This document shows, piece after piece, positions 25,632 through 39,611 of a DNA stretch of 64,000 bases. This DNA is from Anaerolineaceae bacterium (GTDB taxonomy: Bacteria; Chloroflexota; Anaerolineae; Anaerolineales; Anaerolineaceae). The DNA lies in NCBI GenBank assembly GCA_016927865.1, contig JAFGLU010000122.1, positions 1 to 64,000 of the forward strand, given 5' to 3'. Position numbers and translations under genes: made by a program. Numbering within the stretch: the stretch's first letter is position 1; each line of letters begins with the position of its first letter. The notes beneath the pieces were generated by a model, which had not been told where the DNA came from, did not search any database, and worked only from the letters and a program-made list of their open reading frames with translations.

Positions 25632-28600
25632 CTATTTCTTCGGCTTCACCACCGGCTTCTTGGCGGCAGGTGTGCTATTCGCTGGTTTCTTGGCTGCTGG
25701 GGTGCTTGTCGCCGGTTTCTTTGCCGCTGAAGCACCACCGGCAGGTTTCTTAGCCGCAGAAGTCGTTGCCCGGCCACCAGCAACAGGTTTCTTCGCGGCG
25801 GGTTTCACCTCCGGGGTTGTCTTGGCTGATGAAGCAGCAGGCTTCTTCGTGGCAGCTTTAGCAGCCGCCGGGGCTGTTTTTGCCTGCTGCGCAGCCGCTG
25901 GTTTCGCTCGCGTCGTCCCGGTGGCCTTAGCCTGGGTCGATGTTTGCGCGGGTTTCTTCGCCGCCGAAGTTTTCTTCACCTCCGGCAGAACCTCCGTTGT
26001 AGCAGCCTTGCGCGTTCGTGGGGCAGGAGCCGCCGCCGAGGCAGTTTTCTTCGCACGGGTTGGCTCAACCTCGGCTGGCGCTGCCGCCGCAGGTTTGGCT
26101 CGGCTACTCCTTGCTGGCGCCGCCAGCGCTGCAGCGGCAGACTTGGCTTTTCGCACAGGTTTCTCGGCCGCCGCCGGAACTGCCATCTTCTTCGCGCGGG
26201 TTGGCGTGGCTGCTTCCGGCGCCGCCGGCCCCGCTTTACTCTTGGTCGCCGCTGCCCCCCGCACCGGCTTCGCGTCTGACTCTAGCCCAGGCAGCGCTAC
26301 CTGCGCCACCGCTTCTTTCACCCTGGGCGCTTTGTCCTCTGTCGAGCGGGCCGTCTTGAACACAGGCACCGGGGTGAAACCCACCACCGAGTCGCCGCCC
26401 TTCACCGGCACCAGCTCGGTACCCTTCGCGCCGCGTTTGCTCGCCGGAACGTCTCCAATCTTCACGTTCCGCGCCGCCAGCTTTTCCAGGTGCAGCAGTC
26501 CGCCCTCCGAGGCCTTTCCGATCATCGCCGCCACCACCTGCACGCCCAAAGGCGGCTTGCAAGCAATCACACCCTGCCCATAACGCCCCTGCAAGGGGAA
26601 TTCCGCTGCGGAAGTGCGCCAGGCTTTCCCATCCGAGGCCACCCACATCACATCCGCTTTGGCATCCCAACGCACCAGGGCTGCCACAGAGTCCACATTA
26701 CCCAGCTTGACGCCCATCACACCCGCCGCAACCAGACCCATCGGCCGCACCTCGTCTTCCGAGAAGCGAATGCCCATGCCTTGGGCTGTGAACAGGCCAA
26801 TTTCTGCCTTTCCGTCCGTCACCAGCACGTCCAACAAAGCATCATCGGCGTTCACTTTCGCCAGAGTGAACGTCTGCGACGATGGACCGGGCAGCTCGCT
26901 AACCGCTGACTTTTTCAACATACCCTGGCGGGTCGCCGTCAAGATGAAGCCTTCACTGTTGGCGGCAGGAACTGTGAACATTGCCGCCAGGTAATCATCT
27001 TCGCTCAGCGCGCTGGCCTTGTTCAGTCTCACCCCTTCGGCAAAGCTCTGCACCTCGGGCAGCGTGTGCACTGTAACTGCCGAAGCCTGGCCCTGGCGGT
27101 TGACCAGGTACAGGGTTTCGTGCGTGTTGGTGCGCAGCAAGCGCAGCGGGGCGTCTCGTCCGGCGATGCGCGGCAGTTCGTCGCCCACCGTGCGCCCAAT
27201 CAACCCGTCAATCGTCACGCCCACCCACACCGTCTCGGCGGGGGTCATGTCGGTTGTGGTCAGCAAGCTGGCAGACGAATCGCCTTCTTTGATGGAGAAG
27301 ATTTGCGTCCGGCGCCGGTCATCATAGGTCGCCTTCATGGCGCCCAATTCCTCTTCCACAATCGTGCGCATCCGCTTGGGTGATTTCAACAAGGATTCCA
27401 GGTCCTTGATCTGTGCCTGCAATTCCTTGTACTCATCTTCGATCTTCTTGCGTTCCAGAGAAGCCAACCGCCGCAATTGCATATCCAAAATCGACTGGGC
27501 CTGAATCTCGCTCAACTTAAAGCGCTTAATCAACCGCTGGCGGGCCGTCTCAACATCTGGCGCCTGGCGGATCAAATTGATCACCTCGTCCAGGTTCTTC
27601 AACGCCACGCGCAAGCCTTCCAAAATGTGTGCGCGCGCGCGAGCCTTGCTCAAATCATACTCACTGCGCCGCCGAACCACTTCCAGGCGGTGTTCCAGGA
27701 ACACACGCAGGGCTTGTTTCAGGGTCAACAAGCGCGGCTCGCCATCCACCAGGGCCAGCAGGGTGATACCAAAAGTGGTCTGCAGCGGCGTGCGGTGATA
27801 CAGCGCCCGCAGCACATTCTCCTGGTCGCCCGATTTGCTCAGTTCGATCACCACCCGCATGCCGTGCCGGTCAGACTCGTCACGCAAGTCCGAGATCCCA
27901 TCCAGATGCCCTTCGCGCACCAGTTCGGCAATGCGCTCAATCAAGGTGGTCTTGTTCACCTGGTAAGGCAGCTCGGTGATGATCAGCCGCCCGCGTCCGC
28001 GCCCCGTGTCTTCGGTATGCACCCGCCCGCGCACCGTGATCCGCCCGCGCCCGCTGCCATAAGCCGAGAGCAACCCGCTCTCCGGGCCTTCCTGCAGGAT
28101 GATCCCGCCGGTGGGAAAATCGGGGCCTTTGATGAAACGCATCAAATCCGACACGTTGATGTCGTCCAGGTGTTCCCACTCCTCCAACATGTAACTCAGC
28201 GCGGAAATCACCTCGCCCAGGTTGTGCGGCGGGATGCTGGTCGCCATGCCCACGGCAATGCCGCTGGCCCCGTTGACCAGCAGGTTCGGCACCGCCGCCG
28301 GCAGCACCAAAGGCTCGCGCAAGGTACCGTCAAAGTTGTCGGAAAAATCAACCGTGTCGCGGTCAATCTGCCCCAGGATTTCCACCGCAAAGCGCGTCAG
28401 GCGTGCTTCGGTGTAGCGCATTGCTGCCGGGGGGTCGCCGTCAATCGACCCAAAGTTGCCTTGCCCATCTACCAGCATCTGGCGCATCGAAAAATCTTGC
28501 GCCAACCGGGCCATCGCTTCATAAACTGCCGAATCGCCATGCGGATGGTACTTGCCCAGCACCTCACCGACTATTCTGGCCGACTTCTTATAGGGCGAAG

Positions 28601-28772
28601 TGGCATCCACATTCATGTCGTGCATCGCGTACAGGATACGCCGCTGCACCGGCTTCAAACCATCGCGCGCGTCTGGCAGTGCCCGCGCCACAATCACACT
28701 CATCGCATAATCCAGGTAAGACTGCTGCATCTCCTGGTCAATATCCACCCGGCGAACGAGACCTATTTCCAT
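25632..28772 (-). CDS. gyrA: DNA gyrase/topoisomerase IV subunit A with long Ala/Lys/Pro-rich C-terminal tail
   Basis: [37 protein letters not shown]-type start, [37 protein letters not shown] gives start 28772. Confidence 0.88.
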   Translation of the reverse strand: MEIGLVRRVDIDQEMQQSYLDYAMSVIVARALPDARDGLKPVQRRILYAMHDMNVDATSPYKKSARIVGEVLGKYHPHGDSAVYEAMARLAQDFSMRQMLVDGQGNFGSIDGDPPAAMRYTEARLTRFAVEILGQIDRDTVDFSDNFDGTLREPLVLPAAVPNLLVNGASGIAVGMATSIPPHNLGEVISALSYMLEEWEHLDDINVSDLMRFIKGPDFPTGGIILQEGPESGLLSAYGSGRGRITVRGRVHTEDTGRGRGRLIITELPYQVNKTTLIERIAELVREGHLDGISDLRDESDRHGMRVVIELSKSGDQENVLRALYHRTPLQTTFGITLLALVDGEPRLLTLKQALRVFLEHRLEVVRRRSEYDLSKARARAHILEGLRVALKNLDEVINLIRQAPDVETARQRLIKRFKLSEIQAQSILDMQLRRLASLERKKIEDEYKELQAQIKDLESLLKSPKRMRTIVEEELGAMKATYDDRRRTQIFSIKEGDSSASLLTTTDMTPAETVWVGVTIDGLIGRTVGDELPRIAGRDAPLRLLRTNTHETLYLVNRQGQASAVTVHTLPEVQSFAEGVRLNKASALSEDDYLAAMFTVPAANSEGFILTATRQGMLKKSAVSELPGPSSQTFTLAKVNADDALLDVLVTDGKAEIGLFTAQGMGIRFSEDEVRPMGLVAAGVMGVKLGNVDSVAALVRWDAKADVMWVASDGKAWRTSAAEFPLQGRYGQGVIACKPPLGVQVVAAMIGKASEGGLLHLEKLAARNVKIGDVPASKRGAKGTELVPVKGGDSVVGFTPVPVFKTARSTEDKAPRVKEAVAQVALPGLESDAKPVRGAAATKSKAGPAAPEAATPTRAKKMAVPAAAEKPVRKAKSAAAALAAPARSSRAKPAAAAPAEVEPTRAKKTASAAAPAPRTRKAATTEVLPEVKKTSAAKKPAQTSTQAKATGTTRAKPAAAQQAKTAPAAAKAATKKPAASSAKTTPEVKPAAKKPVAGGRATTSAAKKPAGGASAAKKPATSTPAAKKPANSTPAAKKPVVKPKK

Positions 28773-28781
28773 AATTTCTCC

Positions 28782-28893
28782 GTATCTGCTCACCGGAGGT
28801 GAAGGGATCTACAGAATTTGAGATGTGTGTGGGTGCTTCGCACCCACACACATCTCAAATTCTGATCTCTTCAACCTCTGCCTGAGCTATAAA
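28782..28893. mobile_element. MITE-like palindromic element, 112 bp, inserted at the gyrA Shine-Dalgarno; TSD ATTTCTCC/TTTTCTCC
   Basis: Perfect 25-bp hairpin 28812-28836/28840-28864 (loop TTC); outer arms GCTCACCGGAGGTGAAG/CTTCAACCTCTGCCTGAGC; TSDs 28774-28781 and 28894-28901; same length as 4847-4958. Confidence 0.8.
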
Positions 28894-29071
28894 TTTTCTC
28901 CAATGTGTATGTTCGGGTTCACCTGGAACCCAGGCCTATAGTTTAACATAATTTCCATAAACTGGCCGGTTTAAGCGCTCCGGCCCCCTCCATCTGTAGC
29001 GGCGGGTCTTTAATGCGGGCTGATGTCGCACACCTTTATATATCCAGGCGCGCACTTCTCACCAACCCACC

Positions 29072-29302
29072 CTCCAGACCCGCCGATCTTCAATCACCGG
29101 GCAAATGAAAGACCGTCGGCTTGACCGCTTCCACCCGCCCCCCTTTAGCAACGTTAAATCCAGCGAAAGCCGACAACTTCCCCGCACGACATTGGCATCT
29201 TAACTCTTAGATGTCGGTTTTCGCTAACGCCTCGAAACACGCCCCGAGTAGGACAATCCGCTCAAACCGACCTACAAATTGGCTCCAGACCCGCCGATCT
29301 TC
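29072..29302. repeat. 20-bp direct repeats (CTCCAGACCCGCCGATCTTC) bracketing an inverted repeat
   Basis: Copies at 29072-29091 and 29283-29302; inverted AGCGAAAGCCGACA 29162-29175 / TGTCGGTTTTCGCT 29212-29225. Confidence 0.7.
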
Positions 29303-29371
29303 TCTCACCCAGGAATTAAATCACAAGGACGAGCCTTTCGACTCGCCCTTGTAACACTACTAATTATTTGG

Positions 29372-33604
<4,233 letters not shown>

Positions 33605-33645
33605 TAAAAAGCCTCCTCAAAAGGAACCTGGATGGGGCGGCAAAC

Positions 33646-33686
33646 AAAACCAGGCGCAAAGGAGTGCATCCGATGCGCGCTGGTTT
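33646..33686 (-). promoter_or_regulatory. Leader hairpin in rpoC 5' UTR
   Basis: AAAACCAG...CTGGTTTT inverted repeat with inner GCATCcGATGC. Confidence 0.4.
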
Positions 33687-33727
33687 TAGTGCGTTAGGAC
33701 AAATATATAACAGGCATGCGATCTAAA

Positions 33728-33733
33728 ATTATA
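33728..33733 (-). promoter_or_regulatory. Candidate extended -10 (TGGTATAAT) of an rpoC promoter
   Basis: Minus strand TATTGT-16nt-TATAAT upstream of rpoC. Confidence 0.5.
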
Positions 33734-33854
33734 CCACAATTTCTAAAAAACAATACCCTTTTTTGAAAACTCCCCCAAGGAATTGTTGAAGAAAATCCCA
33801 TCTCCAGGTAATTATGGCGCGAGCCGCGACCCATAATCACTACAATTCGGTCTC

Positions 33855-36800
33855 TTATATCGCCAGGTTGACAGCCACCGCCTGATGGACGGGCATCTCC
33901 AGGTAGAAGGTGCTGCCCTTTCCCAACTGGCTCTCCACCCACACCCGCCCATTATGCCGCTCCGCGATCGATTTGACAATCGCCAATCCCAGGCCCGACC
34001 CGCGCTGCGCAAAAGCCTCGCGCCGCCCGCTGCGGTAGAATTTCTCGAACAAACGCGGCAAATCCAGCGGCGCAATGCCGATGCCGCTGTCCTGCACCTG
34101 CATCAACACCCGCTCACCGCGCAAATCCATCTTGACAGTCACTTTTCCGCCCACCGGTGTATATTTCACCGCGTTTTCTACCAGGTTGTACAAGGCCTGC
34201 TGCACCAACGCCTGGTCAGCCTCGATAACCACCTCACCCGGTCGTGCAGAGTCCACATACTCCAGCTTGATATCTTTTTGGGCTGCCTGGGCGCCCAACT
34301 GCCCAACCACATCCTCAATCACTGCGCGCACATTCACCGGAGCAATCTGCAAGCCCACGCCTGCTTCAATACGCCCCAGGTCTAAAAGATTGTTGACCAG
34401 GCGCGCCATGTTATCGACGCCCTGGGTAATCTTTTGAACATAGCCCTTTTGCTGCTCGTTCAATTCGCCAACCATCTGCATCATCGTCGTATACCCGCGC
34501 ATCAGGGTCAACGGCGAGCGCAAATCATGGCTGACCGTTGAAACAAAGTCCGATTTTAACTGATCCAGTTCTTTGAAGTGCGTGATGTCACGCATCAAAC
34601 ATACCCGCCCAATTGGGCGTCCCTCAACCGTCACGGGTGCGATGCTGACATAATACACTTTATTGCTTCCCAGGGTAATCTCCCGCGTGGTTCCCCGCTG
34701 CTCCATCGGCTCGTTCAACAAATCAGCCAATTCCTGCAGCCTGACCACATCCTTCAGCGGCTGCCCTTCAGCCCCCGAAGCAATCAAGCCGGGTGTTTCC
34801 AATGCCGCCGGGTTGACCAACAGCAAACGCATCTCTTCATCAAACACCATCATCGGCTCTGGCGCAGAGGCCAAAATCGACTCCAGGCGCTGCCGCCCGG
34901 CTTCCGCCGAAGCGTACAAGCGGGCGCTGGTAGCCGCTAAAGCTGCCTGCCCGGCCAGGGTCACAATGAAACGCGTTTCTTCCTCTGAGAAGGAACGCGG
35001 CATATCATAGGAAACCCACAAGGTACCGTAATAATGGTTCTCATAACGGATTGCCACCGCCAACAGCGCCCCCGGGCGCGCCCTGCCCGCCGGGAACTGC
35101 AGCCGCCTCATGCGGCTTGCATTAGGAACGGTCAGCATATCTTGCTGGCCGAGCAAATCAAACAACTGCGTATCCATGTAGGAGTAACGCTCAACAGCCG
35201 TGCCCACCCCAAACGAGACAGGCGTGGATTGCTTGGGGTCCACGGCCACCTCCCGCGATAGCACCATGCGAGCCTGGCTAGCCCCATCCAACATCGCCGC
35301 CTCCAGAATCGGGCGGACGGCATCTTCGATTTCCAGATTGGCAGCCACCCCCTGGCTAACCGCCAGCAGGCGGCTCAATTCACTCAGGCGGGCCCTCAAG
35401 CCAACACGCATCTGCTCGAAGGCCTGTCCAAGCCGCCCCACCTCATCCACCCCCTTCACCAGGGCTGTGCGATCCAAATCGCCGCCGGCAATGCTGGCGG
35501 CCTGGCCCGAAAGCGCGGTTAAAGAGCGGGTCACGCTGCGCAAGCCCAGCCGCAGCATGATGAATGCAATCCCTGAAATCGCCAGGAGCATCAGCAGCAA
35601 AGGCACGGCGATTTCCAAGGCCATCTGCTGAGCCACCTGAGCCGGAACAAATAACAGCACCGACCAGGGTCGCCCCACCGCGGGCTGATAATAACCGTAA
35701 CTTCGCGTCCCATTTGAAGAAATCCCAGCAAAGAAGCCGACCTCCGCCGGGATAGTGCCATCGAAAGGCGCCAGGCTGGGACCACTCACCGGGTAAATCG
35801 TCCGTCCGGATTCGTCTAACAGGTAGCCTTCCCCGCCCAAAGTCTGTGCGCTCTGCAAGGCCAGCACCGCGGGCCGCGTGAAGGGATTAGTATTTAGATC
35901 GGTCCGTCCCAACAAAACCCCTTTCACAACTCCGCCAGCATCCTTTACGGCTGCCAGGAAAGAAACCTGCGCCGAATCCTGCCCCTGTGCGGGTCCAATG
36001 GCATAAGCTTGCACGGCCACGCCGCCAATCGCCAAATCAAGCCCGGCCGTTTCCTCCGGACCAAGGCTCAACCCCGCATCCAATTGTTCAGGGTAACCGC
36101 CAACCGGGTTCTTTGCCTGATCGTAAAAATATAATTGCTGGAAAAATGGCACCGAACGCAGCCGCTCTGCTAACTCATCTGCAAGCTGCGCCCCTGCCAT
36201 CTCAGTCAGTTCGGGGGTAGCCATAGAGATAATCAGGCTCTGTCCGGTTTCCAGAAAGTAAGGCAGGCTGTCGGCAGCTGTTTGGGCGTTGTTCGAGAGT
36301 CTCTGTTCAATCATCTGGCGTACCGCCGCGCCTGCCACCAACCAATCGCCCAAGGTCAGTGTGAGGATTAGAGCCAGAACCAACGGCACGGTTCCCTGGA
36401 AGAAGCGAGCTTGAATGCTGGTTTCGGCCGGAGAGGGCACCAAAGGACCTTTCTTGCCCCACCAATCAGACCGCGCCAGGTACAGCGCCTCCCCTACCAG
36501 CGCCGCGAGGAACATCTCTCCACCGCGAGCCAAAATGCTCCACCAGGTCTGGGTCAGGGCATAATCCAACCGCACCGCCATCGAACCATTGGCCGCAAAC
36601 AGCATGCCCAACATAAATACAGGAATGTACACAACGGTCAGTACGAGTGCCGCCCCCAGCGGGTGGCGGATGAAGCGGTAAAAACCGGTGCGGTAGCGCT
36701 GGCGAACCGCCCATGAAAACAGCAGCGCCAAACCGGCAATTTCAAACGTCGTGAAAGGACTATGGGTTTCAAATAACCCCAACAACAACCCAACCAGCGC

Positions 36801-37148
36801 CCCCAACGCCACAGCCGGCAGCGGACCCAACAAACCCGCCGCCAAAACCCAGGGCAACGCCGCAAAGAACATCAATGCTGGCGCCCCTGTGTCCAACGGG
36901 ACTCCTGGAAGCGGCCAGGCCGAGCCCGACAAGCGCACCCCCACCGCCAGCACAGCTATCGGAGTCAAAAGCACCAATGCCAGCGCCACATACCAACGTC
37001 GGGCCAGTACATTCCAGTTCTTTTCGCCCCCCCGCCACATCCCGAAGCCCAACAGCCCAGCAAAAACGACAAAGCCAACCCACCCAATCAGTTGGGTTGG
37101 CGTAATGACGAAGGGCCGGGATGCAAACAATCCTGGGATCAGTTCCAT
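33855..37148 (-). CDS. Multi-TM sensor histidine kinase (Cache-like, HAMP, GAF, PAS, HisKA, HATPase)
   Basis: VSTVSHDLRSPLTLMRGY, LVENAVKYTP, DSGIGIAPLDLPRLFEKFYR. Confidence 0.92.
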   Translation of the reverse strand: MELIPGLFASRPFVITPTQLIGWVGFVVFAGLLGFGMWRGGEKNWNVLARRWYVALALVLLTPIAVLAVGVRLSGSAWPLPGVPLDTGAPALMFFAALPWVLAAGLLGPLPAVALGALVGLLLGLFETHSPFTTFEIAGLALLFSWAVRQRYRTGFYRFIRHPLGAALVLTVVYIPVFMLGMLFAANGSMAVRLDYALTQTWWSILARGGEMFLAALVGEALYLARSDWWGKKGPLVPSPAETSIQARFFQGTVPLVLALILTLTLGDWLVAGAAVRQMIEQRLSNNAQTAADSLPYFLETGQSLIISMATPELTEMAGAQLADELAERLRSVPFFQQLYFYDQAKNPVGGYPEQLDAGLSLGPEETAGLDLAIGGVAVQAYAIGPAQGQDSAQVSFLAAVKDAGGVVKGVLLGRTDLNTNPFTRPAVLALQSAQTLGGEGYLLDESGRTIYPVSGPSLAPFDGTIPAEVGFFAGISSNGTRSYGYYQPAVGRPWSVLLFVPAQVAQQMALEIAVPLLLMLLAISGIAFIMLRLGLRSVTRSLTALSGQAASIAGGDLDRTALVKGVDEVGRLGQAFEQMRVGLRARLSELSRLLAVSQGVAANLEIEDAVRPILEAAMLDGASQARMVLSREVAVDPKQSTPVSFGVGTAVERYSYMDTQLFDLLGQQDMLTVPNASRMRRLQFPAGRARPGALLAVAIRYENHYYGTLWVSYDMPRSFSEEETRFIVTLAGQAALAATSARLYASAEAGRQRLESILASAPEPMMVFDEEMRLLLVNPAALETPGLIASGAEGQPLKDVVRLQELADLLNEPMEQRGTTREITLGSNKVYYVSIAPVTVEGRPIGRVCLMRDITHFKELDQLKSDFVSTVSHDLRSPLTLMRGYTTMMQMVGELNEQQKGYVQKITQGVDNMARLVNNLLDLGRIEAGVGLQIAPVNVRAVIEDVVGQLGAQAAQKDIKLEYVDSARPGEVVIEADQALVQQALYNLVENAVKYTPVGGKVTVKMDLRGERVLMQVQDSGIGIAPLDLPRLFEKFYRSGRREAFAQRGSGLGLAIVKSIAERHNGRVWVESQLGKGSTFYLEMPVHQAVAVNLAI

Positions 37149-37172
37149 AGGGGTTCTTAGGAAATTATAGCA

Positions 37173-38501
37173 TCAATCAGGCAAATGGGCCGCGCGGTTC
37201 CAGCCTCGCCAGGCAGAACGGTAATAAAAGCGCACTCCCACGGCGGAAGCCAGCCCGTCCACGCGCTTCAACCAGTCCGCTTCGGCCCGATCAGCCTCCG
37301 CAAAACAGGCAGCCGTTAATTCGCGCCGTTCTTCCAGGTCTGCGCCAACCACCCCGGCTGACTGGGCAAAGCGCCCCTCCATCGCGTCGCGGTGGTCCGC
37401 AAAGATGTTCAGGCGGGCGGGCAAGTCCTGGATCACCATCCGGTGCAGTTGTTCGTGCCGCCACCAACGGCAGGCGGAATCAAACCGGGCGGTCAGGGGC
37501 GGCTCTCCATCCGGCAGGCCGCTGTCAATCCAAACCGGCTTAAACACCGATGTGCAGGGCGCAGCCGTAGCGCTGGCCCAATAAGTGTGCCGGTCTGGCG
37601 CCAGGTGCGCAACCAGCGACCCAACCGATTGACTGCCCCGCACCGGTCCAAACCCCGCGTGCATACACACCTGGCTGCCGGTCAAAGCCGCGTCAGGGCG
37701 GTACTGAGCCGTACCCTCTACGCCGTGTGCCCGCAGCATCGCTATCGCACCCGCCGGGGTAACCCCGCCGCGTTGCTCAGCCGCCAGGGCGGTGTTGCAG
37801 GCGCGCCGGTCCGCCGCCGCGCTCATGCGCGTGTACAGGAAATCGGAGTAGCAGCGCGCAAAGTCGAAATCTTCCCGCCCGCGGCACCATTTCTTCTCCA
37901 CGGCAGTTTTCACCAGATCGTCCGAGGCCTGGTCGAACTCACTGCCTATGGTCAGACGATTTGAAATCGCATAAAAACCCTCCACCCGCCGGGCAGCCCA
38001 ATGCGGTCCGGCTGTTTCCAGCACCCATGCCTCGCTGGGGTCCGCCAGCAAGAAACTGTTGTGATAATAGAAACCATGCGTCAGGCCGCAATTTCCGCCC
38101 TGCCCAAACTCAGCCAACAAGCCAGTGATCACCCGCAAGGCTTCAGCGGCGGTTGCCCCTCGTTCCAATCCCAGGCGCAGCAGGTCCATCCCCGTCAGGG
38201 CAGCCTCTTTTTGATAAGGGATGCGCGTGAACACTGCTTCGTTGCCAATCACCACCCCGTGCTCGTTGGCCCCCATCTCCGCGCCCCACATCCAAAAAGG
38301 CCGCGAAAGCAGCACCGCGTGCGTGTGTGCCACCTGTGGAATTTCGATGTAAGTGCATTTCAAACGGCTTCCCGCTGCGTGATCTGCGGCAGGGTGAATC
38401 TCCAAAGCCTGCGCCTCGTTCGGCTCCCGATCCGAGTTCTTCCCAAATAGGACTGAACCGTCCGCCGACCTTGCGCCCATGACAACGAAGGTATCGCACA
38501 T
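37173..38501 (-). CDS. C69/secernin-like dipeptidase
   Basis: MCDTFVVMGARSADGSVLFGKNSDREPNEAQ. Confidence 0.88.
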   Translation of the reverse strand: MCDTFVVMGARSADGSVLFGKNSDREPNEAQALEIHPAADHAAGSRLKCTYIEIPQVAHTHAVLLSRPFWMWGAEMGANEHGVVIGNEAVFTRIPYQKEAALTGMDLLRLGLERGATAAEALRVITGLLAEFGQGGNCGLTHGFYYHNSFLLADPSEAWVLETAGPHWAARRVEGFYAISNRLTIGSEFDQASDDLVKTAVEKKWCRGREDFDFARCYSDFLYTRMSAAADRRACNTALAAEQRGGVTPAGAIAMLRAHGVEGTAQYRPDAALTGSQVCMHAGFGPVRGSQSVGSLVAHLAPDRHTYWASATAAPCTSVFKPVWIDSGLPDGEPPLTARFDSACRWWRHEQLHRMVIQDLPARLNIFADHRDAMEGRFAQSAGVVGADLEERRELTAACFAEADRAEADWLKRVDGLASAVGVRFYYRSAWRGWNRAAHLPD

Positions 38502-38504
38502 CGC

Positions 38505-39611
38505 TTAGCTCCCTTTGATTCTCAATTCCAGGTCGACCGTTGTTCCCTGGCCCACCCGGCTTGACAGATTCACTTTGCCCCCGTAAAGATCGACCAGTTT
38601 TTGCACAAGCGTCCAGCCTAAACCGGTGTGCGTTTCCACAAAGCGCAGCCGGTCAAACTCGGCCTGGCGCACCAAATTCGCCACCTGCTCGGGGTACATT
38701 CCCCGCCCGCTGTCTGTCACCTGTAAATGGTAGATGTTTCCTTCCCTCACCCGCCCCACAACGCTGACCGGAGAACCCGGCTCCGAATAGCGAAATGCAT
38801 TATCCAACAACGCTTCCACCAATTTCTCCAAATGGTCGCGATGGATCATCAAATAAGCCTCGCCGACTTGCAGCTTCAGGTCACCCTCCCGATTATGCTT
38901 GCGAGTAATGATCTTGCAAACGCCCTCAATCTCCCATCCCGCCTGTTCCACAACGCTTCTCAAAAGCTGGTCTTTGCGCGTGGCATCTGCCAAAATCAAA
39001 TCGAGATCAGTGATCTGCAAATAATTTTCCAAAGACTCGATTAAGCGTCGCGCCGCCCGGGCGATGGCTTCTGCCGTGCTCCGCACCTGCTCCGGGTCGC
39101 TGCGTACCGCCGAATTCGACATCAATGTTTCCGCTGCTCCCAAAATCAAGCTCAGCGGGGTGAGAAAATCTTCGGGAACTCGCGTGGTCAGGCGTGTTTG
39201 CATGCTCGACACCGCCCGGCGCATCTGTTGAATAGCCTCGCTGTGCTTTACCAGGCGCTTATCCACAGCATTGAGGATTTCCAGGCGCGAAAACGGTTTG
39301 GTCACATAATCATCCGCGCCCAATTCCATGCCCGTGCGCTGGTCCTTTCGCTCCCCCAACGCGGTCAGAAAGATAAACGGGATTAAAGCCGTCGCCGGAT
39401 CCTGCGCCAAGCGTGCCAAAACGCTGAAACCGTCCAGTTGCGGCATCAGCACGTCGCAAATAATCAAATCCGGCAGTTCATTCCACGCGGCGCGCACGCC
39501 TTCTTCACCGTCCCGCGCCACCACGCATTGATACCCCTCTGCCTCCAGAAGTTCGGCAAGGTTCAAGCGAACCGATTCTTCATCCTCAATCACCAGGATC
39601 TTATCCGTCAA
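38505..39611 (-). CDS. Response regulator receiver fused to His-less histidine-kinase-like ATPase
   Basis: ILVIEDEESVRLNL...DLIICDVLMPQLDG...VTKPFSR; LLDNAFRYSEPG; TTG start 39611 after SD AAGAAGG. Confidence 0.8.
   Translation of the reverse strand: MTDKILVIEDEESVRLNLAELLEAEGYQCVVARDGEEGVRAAWNELPDLIICDVLMPQLDGFSVLARLAQDPATALIPFIFLTALGERKDQRTGMELGADDYVTKPFSRLEILNAVDKRLVKHSEAIQQMRRAVSSMQTRLTTRVPEDFLTPLSLILGAAETLMSNSAVRSDPEQVRSTAEAIARAARRLIESLENYLQITDLDLILADATRKDQLLRSVVEQAGWEIEGVCKIITRKHNREGDLKLQVGEAYLMIHRDHLEKLVEALLDNAFRYSEPGSPVSVVGRVREGNIYHLQVTDSGRGMYPEQVANLVRQAEFDRLRFVETHTGLGWTLVQKLVDLYGGKVNLSSRVGQGTTVDLELRIKGS

Noticed and set aside
25660-25800. AAKKPA-coding repeats as a CRISPR or tandem-repeat array
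   Set aside because: Repeats are in frame with the GyrA tail, codon-length units without spacer structure; protein-level repeat.
27630-27645. GCGCGCGCGC run as Z-DNA/regulatory signal
   Set aside because: Inside the gyrA coding sequence and explained by Arg/Ala codons in a GC-rich genome.
27477-28802. 441-aa plus-strand ORF opposite gyrA
   Set aside because: Shadow ORF antisense to a conserved topoisomerase; no domain pattern.
33811-33839. ATTATGG...CCATAAT hairpin downstream of the sensor kinase as a strong terminator
   Set aside because: Stem plausible but no T-run on the relevant strand; left uncalled.
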